Source: Cordia subcordata
Lineage: Eukaryota > Streptophyta > Magnoliopsida > Boraginales > Cordiaceae
Length of the DNA: 64,000 nt
Direction of reading: 5' to 3'
Assembly: GCA_028554755.1 (NCBI GenBank)
Contig: JAPTOF010000009.1
Coordinates: forward strand, 15,601,501 to 15,665,500
Both the position numbers and the translations under genes were made by a program. Positions 56,051 to 64,000 of the stretch are shown piece after piece. Under the pieces are notes generated by a model, which did no database searches, was not told the origin of the DNA, and saw only the letters and a program-made list of their open reading frames with translations. Every line of letters begins with the position of its first letter. Position 1 is the stretch's first letter.

Positions 56051-58436
56051 TCTGTAGTATACGCTAACCAAGGGAGAGGGGGATGATGATTGTGGCCCAC
56101 CACTAGGCGTGCGTGTTTTCTTGTCATAGAGACATTAAGCCCACTAATGTTCGATCCCCCCATAATACAATTCACCGTTCGCTCACGCCGTGGTGGGTTT
56201 GGTGGGGACAAATCTTCAGCTTTCTGTTTCCTGTCTTGTCGAGCTAGGGTCTGCTTCCCTTTGTCAGAGAGGAGTTCAGTCAAATATCCTTTCTTTAATA
56301 ATTCAGCAACTTCCCACTTTAGACCATTACACTCCTTTGTGGTGTGGCCATGATCTGTGTGAAATTCGCACCACTTCAATCTGTCCCTCATGTATGCGGG
56401 AGATCTCAACTTGGCCTGCCATTTAACCGCGTTGCCCATGGTTTTCAGGGTGTGAACGAGCTCGGACGGGGTCACAGAAAGGTTATACTCTGGAGCTTCT
56501 ACTTTTTGCTCTAAGCCCCGATCAAGAGGTTGTCTTCTATCGCGCGCGGCCTCCCATCAATGATCTTACTTTCGCACCGGCTCCTAAGGGGATAAGGCTC
56601 ATGCCTCCTTAATTGGCAACCAGAGTGGAGGTCCTCTTGCTAGTGATCTGGGGAAGTTCGGCGAAGGTTGGCGTGATCATCTTTCCATTTAATTGGCATG
56701 GGCATTTTCCATTATCTTGGAAGGATATTTCGTAAGTTCTTTGTAAAGGTCTGAGTCTGGCAAAAGCCCCATTCAAAAGGCAGAAACTGTTGTAGCCATA
56801 TTACATTGGGGGATGGATATCTTTTCTCTGTTAAACGTTCCTACGTAGTCTCTAAGGGTTTCTCCCCTTCTCTGTGCGATCAGGTATATATCGTCTGACT
56901 GTTTTTCCAACTTCCTACTACTTACATATTGCTCCACGAATATGTTAGTAAACTAGGCAAAAAAGGATATACACCTGTTTGGAAGATTGGTGTACCATTG
57001 TAGCGTAGGGCCTACTAAACTCGAATCGAAACTCTTACACATGCAGGCTTCTCTTTTGTCACAAGAAATAGCTACGGTGTATATCTTTCATTTGTACTGC
57101 ATTATATGATCGTCAGGGTCTGTGGTCCCGTCGAATGGTTTCATATTCGAGAAAGAAAACTTGGCAGGCAGGTCCACCATCGCAATGGCATCTACAAAAG
57201 GAGACTCCGTATAGCTGACAACGGCAATCCTTTTTATGGGCACGAGTACCCCGGGAATCCTTTGGATCAGGGATTCCAATTCAGCAAATCGCCTGAGTAC
57301 ATCAGGGTATAACCCACCTTGTGAGGGGGTCGAGCGCTCCCCTGAAGTATTTTGCTAGTTCGAAGGGCCGACTACATTGATGTTGGTTATGATAGTAGTT
57401 GTTGGCATGGCTATATTGGTTGCGGCTGACAGGGTTCCACCTCTAGGGGTCTGGGGCGGTATGGAGTCCAATGACTGCATTGGGTCCACTGACTCAATCA
57501 AAACGGCTTTTTCTTTATCTCGAGGGGTTGCGTTTGTTAAGAGGACATTGACCTTCTCTAACAGATCTAGGTTCTCTTGTCGCATGGCATTGTTTTTTGC
57601 CTCCACGTCTTTAAACCTGTTCTCATACATGGTGATCTTCTCTTCATAGGCCACCATCTTTGCCAAGATAGCCTTCATGTCAATTTCCTCACTAGAATTG
57701 GCATCAAACATCCTTAGGTAGTTGGTTAGGTGTGAGCGTAGTGCTTCTAGTTACAATGCTGGTTACCATAGGCCCCACGGTGGGTGCCAAATTGTAGAGA
57801 GTGATTTCCACAATCACGGACAGAGTTGACGAGGCTCCGATAACCTGTAAAAATAGAAAATGAGGTGAATGGCAAAAAATCTTGACACCTGTGTGGTGCT
57901 GGCCGAAGATCCTCCGATGCTCAAGTCAGTGTTTCAGTTGCTAATAGGAATAAAAGGTAGTTAAGTTTAGGCTTAAAGTGACGTATCTGCTGATGGTAAG
58001 TTTAAATATCTTGGTTGTTCCCCTTTATTCTCCTAGTGAGGTGTGCTTTTATAACCTTCAAGACAGAGGAGTCCTTTGCGTGTTGATGTCGTCATGCTAG
58101 GCTTTATCTGCCTAGTGCATATCTACGAGTAAGATAATTGATCCTTGGCTGAGATGCATATCTACAAGAAGGATAATTGATCCCTGGTTGAATCATTGTT
58201 AAGAAATATGAAGTGATTAAACGCGCTTCTAGGAGGTCAGGCCTTGACTTTGGGCCTTTCGGTGGACGACCTAGCAAATGATACTGTAGATCCAACACGC
58301 TATTAACCAGTCCAGGTCCATGTGATTTTAGCCCGAATAGACATGTGTTCTCCAATCGTGTTTTTGTTTGTCAGAGAATTCAGAAAAATTTAAAAAATTG
58401 TTGGATCTGGCGCTCGTCTAAGTCCGACATGTGACA
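56050..58436 (-). mobile_element. Tat-type Gypsy fragment: LTR, primer site, gag
   Basis: Read on the minus strand. The LTR is 58436-57793 (TGTCACATG...TCTCTACA; right limit provisional), then 'TTTGGCACCCACCGTGGGGCC', the leader/primer region typical of Tat/Ogre Gypsy elements. The gag N-terminus at 57711-57355 has a coiled-coil-like 'MVAYEEKITMYENRFKDVEAK'. 'KPFDGTTDPDDHIMQYK' lies near 57100. 'CEFHTDHGHTTKECNGLKWEVAELLKKGYLTELLSDK', the gag CCHC-like signature, lies near 56370. It is truncated at 56050, so no pol remains. The gag frame is interrupted between the blocks. Confidence 0.75.
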
Positions 58437-59204
58437 CGCGACCTCCAAGAAGGGTCAATACTTCGTGCGTGTTTGACAACAGCAATTTTGAGGTAGAGTT
58501 GTCAAAACACTATTTTGTTTTATTGTCATTGTTTGTTAGAATAGCTTTTCAAGGAGTGTTTCTCAAACGTCATAAACTTAACGTCACGCTGAGAAATAGC
58601 ATTTTGCATTTTATTTCTCAATCTTGCCCTTTTTTTCCTCAATCTTAGCTTATCCTAACATTTTTCTTCTTAACCCTAGGTATCCATATAATCTTTTATA
58701 TAATAATTTATTATTCTAATCTATTCTAAATAAATTACCCATTTGCTTTCTAATTTGTTGACCAAAAAACCTCTAAAAGCTAAAAAATATTTTTATCTTA
58801 TTAATGAAAATAATTTATCAATTAATTGCTTTTTATCATGCTTTAATAATAAATTATTGTTATCATAAATATAAATTTGATTGTAAATGTATCATCTTAT
58901 ATCAATATTATTAATAACAATAATTATGATAATCATCTTATTTCTATGTTATTAATAACAATAATTATAATAATCATAAAAATAATTACAATAATAAAGT
59001 GTCTCATGTCTTTTTATGTCATTTTATATTGATGAGCTAACCTAACAACTAATTTTATCGAACATATTTTTTTCAATCACCTAGTCAAACAAGCTATCTG
59101 CTTACACCTAAAATTTAATTGCTATGGGTTACTACAACAACTATTAGCTATCCAAACAGCTATCAGTTATCTAAACCACTGCTTTTGCCGAACAAAGCCT
59201 TCAT
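58437..59204. mobile_element. Possible hAT-like MITE
   Basis: 'GTGCGTGTTTGACAACAGCA' near 58465 and, reversed, 'AGGCTTTGTTCGGCAAAAGCA' near 59200 form imperfect inverted ends; CTTC abuts both. The interior is AT-rich with a repeated 'ATTATTAATAACAATAATTAT' (about 58905 and 58955). The autonomous source is unknown. Confidence 0.4.
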
Positions 59205-59279
59205 AAGTCAACATGATGTTTCTGTTCCAATGTGACATTTGAATAATTGCAACAACGTTAAAAGTTACCTGAAACCCTT

Positions 59280-59400
59280 TTTTTTAAAATTATTTTAAAG
59301 AAGGTCAGTTGTGGTTTCTCACTTACTGTCATTGATGACTCGAACTCGAGACCTATCAATATCAAGTAAGAGGTTTTCTCATTGAGCTACAACCTCTTGT
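59280..59400 (-). mobile_element. tRNA-derived SINE, minus orientation
   Basis: The minus strand shows an A-box TAGCTCAATGAG, a B-box-like GAGTTCGAGTC and a 3' A-rich tail. Flanks ACCTGAAACC and ACCTAAAAAC are probable target duplications. The paralogous site at about 50560-50575 is empty. Confidence 0.7.
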
Positions 59401-59502
59401 CACCTAAAAACTTATAACTAAAAGTCAAATATAATTGGTCTCATCTACCCTCTTTTTAGAGGTGCTGCAAACATTGACTCAATTAATATGCACCACCATA
59501 AG

Positions 59503-59722
59503 GCCCGTTTAAATTGACTTTTGATCTTTTTATAAATTCTTTCTAAAAAAATATTATTTTTGCAATACATATTTGGCTAGTTTCAAAAAAATTGAAATTC
59601 TAAAAAAAGAAAAGTCAATTTGCGGATTTTTTTTTCAAAAAAAAATTAACTTAAAAAAATATCTTTTTCCAAAAGTTGCAAAAAAATGTTTTTCAAAAAA
59701 ATCAAACCAAACGAGTCCTCAA
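59503..59722 (-). mobile_element. Harbinger/Tourist-like MITE, copy 6
   Basis: Starts GGCCCGTTTAAATTGAC and ends ATCAAACCAAACGAGTCC; the interior matches the 25.8-31.6 kb family in reverse. Target duplication is not clear. Confidence 0.55.
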
Positions 59723-59990
59723 TAGATATAATTGCACATTTTTCACAAGTCACAACTTTCAACATTTACGGCAAACTTTGAACCGAAACAATTAGATAAT
59801 TTGTCACTTTATGTAAGATCATAGAGTCATAATACAGAGAAGAAAAAGTGGACTATATTTTTATTTTTATTACATTGCAAGTAATTATGAAACATTGTTT
59901 AATGTCACATGATCTAAACATGCACTACATGTCTACAATGTATTAGATCAGTATTAATGGCCAAAGCATCTAAAAAGAAAAGACTTCTTC

Positions 59991-60839
59991 TTTTTAATTT
60001 ATAATTTTTATGAGTAGTCATAAGTTAATTGAGTTTTTTTTTTTTTTTTTTAAAAAAGAATCAGTGTCATTGACCCCCACTTTTATCTTTGATTCTTTGG
60101 CTTTTTATTAATTGTGTTAATTGGCTGGCTACATTGGTGGATGCAGCTTATAAAATTGGGGGTTCAAGTGACACCTTTTTGTTTGCAAAAATTATTGTCT
60201 AAATGTGGATAAACTAAATTGATTATTTTTAATTATTTAATTGAACTTTATTTATTTGGAAAATTTTAAATAACTAAGGATGAAAAAGACATTTGGCTCA
60301 CAAATTTTACACTTATATTTTCCTAAAAAATTAGCCTACTTAAAAAATTGAGAAAATATAAGAATTCCTATTTTATGATTATCTTATCTTATCTCACCTT
60401 TCAAAGTAAACTATTTTTGAAAATGAAATATTGAACAACCATCAAAAGGCCCTATGTTATTAACCACACAATTTTCTTTTTTAGTACTTTCACAAAGTCA
60501 AATTTTTTATTTTAACTCCAAAAAATTACTTTATTTCAAATTTGATCATTTTCTATTTCATGTCTTTATAAATTTATTTCTTTTGATTTAATATTGATTT
60601 CCCAAAAAAATTCTAAATCCGCCATTGGCTAGCTAATAGTGGATTCGATCAACCTCCTAGTCTCTCCATGGTCAGCATGGTCAATCCAAATATAATGAAG
60701 TCCTGAAGTTCATATTACGGAACATGCCAAGATCTTATCCGCTATCTTTCTCTATTCAAGATATTATTGTCAAGACAAAACACGATTAATAAAGATGCTA
60801 AAACTTAAATCTTGCCAACTAAAATTTCAACAAATAGTT
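59991..60839. other. AT-rich intergenic DNA
   Basis: No gene or clear repeat ends seen. It includes a poly-T/poly-A junction near 60030-60060. Confidence 0.3.
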
Positions 60840-61350
60840 TGTTGGGTTATGGCTCAAAGTCCAAGCCCATATAAATTATGAAATAATTTTAATGAGAATT
60901 AAAATTATTTCCTAATGATAAGAGTCTTAATTATGGTAGGATTGATAGATGAAGAAATCCTTTGTCTTGGAGGAGAAGGAAATCTCCTCTATAAATAGGA
61001 CTCTTGCATTAGTTGTATAAGGTGTGCCTTAGGGCTACACCCCATGGGGGTGTGGGTGAGAGAGAGAGCCTGAGAGCATCAAGAGTGTCTTATATTCGTT
61101 CTAGTCCTGTTGAGGATAGAACCATTATAAGAACTCTGTGGGGGGAGGGTTTAGACTTTTCTGTCCGTGCAAAAAGTCATCACCTGAGTTGTAATCCGAT
61201 TATTGTTGAATAGTGAAAATTATCCCAGAGGAGATCGTGGACGTAGGCAGAGGGCCGAACCACGTTTAATAGCGCATATTCTTTTCTCGTTACTCGTGAT
61301 TTAATTCCGCTGCGTGAGTGTGTGTCATGCGTCCTAATGATTTCCCAACA
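60840..61350 (+). mobile_element. Solo LTR, 511 bp
   Basis: Starts TGTTGGG and ends CCCAACA, perfect short inverted ends. Flanks TAGTT and CAGTT match 4 of 5 as target duplication. 'CTATAAATAGGAC' at about 60990-61003 is a strong TATA box. 'GTGGACGTAGGCAGAGGGCC' starts at 61237, also seen in element B. No internal region. Confidence 0.82.
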
Positions 61351-62302
61351 CAGTTGGATGCCATAATTGTTGAAATTTATTAAAATGAACTAGATACATC
61401 ACTATATTTGTGATTTTAGACAAACCAAAAGTTATATTTTAAATAGTCCATTAACCTCATTTTATTTTGGATTAGTGACCTATTTATTCCCTTATCTTTG
61501 ACCGTTTTAACAACAAAGTCACTTATATTTGCAACAGAACAAATCAATCTTTTATCTTTGCTTATGACATAGTTAGCCCTTCGATAAAAAATCATGAAAA
61601 TTAATAATTTGGTTAATCCAACTATCCAAGGTGGTTGAAAGGAAGTGAAGAGTGCAAATATACCTATATTGCATATCTAACTACACCAAAGAACGACCAA
61701 TAATCTAGTGGTCTGGTGGTATGTTTGGCTTTGGCCTCCTTTGAAGAGAGAGACAAAAAAAAGGGGGGAAATCTATGTTAAACACTTTATTCTCTTTTAT
61801 TGCTAGAACTTTCAAGAGTTAGAAGCAAATACACCAAATAAAAGCAGATATCTCAGCAGGAAAAAATTATAAAGATACACCAAGTTAGCTTCTACCACAA
61901 AGAGATTGTTATAAAATACTAGAGGTGAGTACGGATTGGTTAAATCGACTAAACCAATCTAAGTTAGCTCCTATGAAGAGATTGTTATAGAAGTGTTATA
62001 AAATATTTACAATGACAAAAAGAAAAAGAGCAAAGATGCATGCTTGTCTACTACCAACTAAGATTCCAACACTAAAATTACAGTTGGTGGTCATAATTGA
62101 ATAACGTCTACTAAAGTTTTTAAGGAAATTACACTTGAAATTATTACTGACAGATTATGCATTTTAACTGGACACCTCTGAACTAGCAAATTTTGTAAGA
62201 GTTGTTCAAAGAAAATTGAGCACCTCTCACTTGAAAGTCAGCAACTAAAATGCCATCAGAGTTGACACCTTCGTGCAGTTACTAGTGAGCTTAGAAGAAA
62301 TT
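61351..62302. other. Intergenic DNA with an F-box intron-like piece
   Basis: At about 61775-61890, 'TCTCTTTTATTGCTAGAAC' and following DNA resemble 49081-49190, the 5' edge of exon 2 and the adjoining intron of the F-box gene. It looks like a scrap of a lost paralog. The rest is AT-rich, with the WRKY 3' UTR at its right end. Confidence 0.35.
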
Positions 62303-64000
62303 TCAAGACGACGAAAAGTTTCCCATAACATGTAAAAATGATGATGTTGAATCCTGATCAGGGATGCTGAGGCATGTGTCATACATATCATGATCATCCT
62401 TCTGTTCCTCCTTCGGTTTAATCAATCTCAAATTGCTTTCTCTGAGTTGTTGTTGTTGTTGTTGTCCTCCCATGGGAGACTGATGAATTGCAGCACTCGG
62501 ACTTGGATAGTTGTTAAAATGGTAGCTGCCAAGAGCCACATTTGATGACCCTGGAAACGTCAAAGGCAATGGCATTGCCGAATTCGGGATCAGCGAAGCA
62601 GAAGAAGTAACCGGTGAACAAATGTCGCCGGGGTTGGTGTTTATCGGGTAATGGTTGTAAGGCAGAGGATTCGACAGTGCAGGAAAAGTTAGTTGATAAA
62701 TGGATGAAGCTCCCATGGCCATATCACTTACGATATTGCCAAGGAAATTGTTTCTAATAAACTCATTGCCGCGCCCTGGTTTTGTGTCGAAGTGAAGAGG
62801 ATAGTCCTGGATTTGGATTCCAGGCTTTGTGAAACTCGAGTTTCTGGTTAATGCCATGGCAGGATGAGCGTTGGTGGTGACTTGCGACAGGTTTCCAATG
62901 TTGCAGTTCGCATTCGTATTAGTCTTGGATGGCACTTCATGGTTGTGCTTCCCTTCATAGGTTGTGATTACAGATTTTGGGTTGTCGGACGCCCTCTCCA
63001 CATGCTTCCTTACTGGGCAGCCTGCACTTGTGCATTTGTAATAGCTCCTGTAGGGGAGACAAAATCATCAAAACTTACATTAGTAGAGAAGTCAAGAATT
63101 AAGTTTTCAGATTGTTAAGAAAGGCAGCAAATTGCATGCAGCTCCTGCTATACGAGGGATCCAGGGTATTGATTCCAGGATCTGGAATTACATACCTTGG
63201 ATTTGGATTTCCTTTGACAACCTTTTGGCCGTATTTTCTCCAACGATAACCATCATCAAGTACATCAATGTCACTCTCTATCTGGACAACCACTTTTGGT
63301 TCGCGCGTAGACCTCGATGGTCCAATTGATTCTGAGGAGCAAGAGTCTTTCTTCCTGAGATTAATGACAGTTTTGTGCGAAAGATGAATATGCTAGCTGA
63401 CCACTAAGGAGGAAACCAGAGAAGAGGAAAATAACACTGACAAAAACATATTTCCCTGGAAGATTCACAAAGTAAAGAAAACATATTTCAGGGCCTGGAG
63501 GGCCAATTAGATTAGGCCAGGTTCGTAGACTGGGTACACAGAAAGGGGGAAGGAACATTAACAAGTACTAAAATTTCCCTGGAAGATTTAGAAAGAAAAC
63601 GTAATGTACCTCCTTTTCGCCTCAGATTCATCCCCATCATCATCATCCCCGAGAGACGTGCTCGCTTGAGTTGTTCGATCTTCATCCTCACCCTCATGTC
63701 TAGCAAGTGTAGATGATAATAAGTCAGGTGCTCCTGCTGATTCGAAAGCACCCATGGATTTTGGCGGTGTGCTCGACAATGGATCAGAACTTTCGGTTAG
63801 GACAGATGTTGAAGAAGTCACCTCCAAACCATCAGCTCTCCAATCTGAACACACTCTGAGATCTTTACAGCCCGGTTGCTGCAGATTGCCACAATTCATC
63901 CCATATTCAACCTTGAAACACGATCTAGTTCCATCACTCATTTCTGACATCCCGTTGTATGGATTTGAGGGTCCAAACAAGATTGATCGCCCATTGAGCT
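62303..64000 (-). CDS. Group I WRKY transcription factor, C-terminal part (5' end beyond window)
   Basis: Minus-strand exons: 64000-63610 (partial, continues right), 63354-63196 and 63047-62303 (stop). Splices join AGG and AGG codons, giving '[16 protein letters not shown]' and 'NPNPRSYYKC'. The C-terminal WRKY domain is complete: '[58 protein letters not shown]', with WRKYGQK and C-X4-C-X23-H-X-H zinc ligands. The intron splits the domain at the conserved PR position. The upstream part ('[16 protein letters not shown]', acidic '[14 protein letters not shown]') is like the inter-domain region of WRKY2/20/34-type proteins, so a second N-terminal WRKY domain is expected outside the window. The tail is Ser/Pro/Asn-rich with a 6-Gln run. 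It binds W-box DNA in the nucleus. Confidence 0.9.

Larger units (their letters stand above)
59205..59990. repeat. Second copy of the F-box upstream region
   Basis: Collinear with 50500-51060. It contains two insertions the first copy lacks: a SINE at about 59280-59400 and a MITE at 59503-59722. No F-box coding sequence lies beside it, so either only the flank was duplicated or the gene was lost. Confidence 0.72.

Noticed and set aside
56090..56426. Plus-strand ORFs at 56090-56353 and 56190-56426
   Set aside because: Antisense shadows of the Tat Gypsy gag, which is clearly readable on the minus strand.

Overview
The window is nuclear DNA from a flowering plant, most likely a eudicot. The evidence is AT-rich intergenic DNA, spliced genes with GT-AG introns, plant-specific families (PLS-type PPR, group I WRKY, F-box/FBD, DUF7866-like cysteine-rich peptide) and many Copia and Tat-type Gypsy remnants, MITEs, SINEs and TRIMs. 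No bacterial operon, CRISPR array or plastid/mitochondrial gene cluster is present. The species cannot be named from sequence alone.

Genes, left to right: (1) a small secreted 12-cysteine protein, minus, 744-1260; (2) a CCCH zinc-finger protein of the five-finger ZFN/C3H32-34-58 type, minus, 15825-25285, six exons, whose second finger exon is damaged; (3) a GDT1/UPF0016 cation transporter (PML3-like), plus, 31977-35751, nine exons; (4) an intronless E-type PPR protein, plus, 37061-38905; (5) a short intronless CWC22-like MIF4G protein, plus, 42279-43022; (6) a small C2H2-type zinc-finger protein, plus, 45529-45843; (7) an F-box/FBD/LRR protein, minus, 48424-50187, three exons; (8) the 3' three exons of a group I WRKY factor, minus, 62303 to the right edge. 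They are independent transcription units, not an operon or pathway cluster.

Mobile DNA fills much of the rest. A complete but decayed Copia element (4549-9828, 176-bp LTRs, ATATT target duplication) sits inside one copy of a tandemly duplicated non-coding segment whose other copy is at about 12297-13280. Two TRIM elements lie in introns of the CCCH gene, one with a perfect CAAAG target duplication and one only about 20 bp from a 5' splice site. 25.8-31.6 kb holds a swarm of Harbinger/Tourist-like MITEs. A SINE with a 20-bp target duplication is nested in a MITE at 40.7 kb. 51.1-58.4 kb is a nest: a large-LTR Copia inserted into the gag of another Copia, joined to a Tat-type Gypsy fragment. 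A duplicated copy of the F-box upstream region at 59.2-60.0 kb carries a SINE that the original lacks. A solo LTR lies at 60840-61350.

No clearly new multi-gene system was found. The most informative observations are the finger-2 loss in the CCCH gene, the TRIMs in its introns, the exactly reconstructable nested insertion at 51993-55807 with its palindromic LTR repeats, and a hairpin-like motif shared by two dissimilar LTR families.
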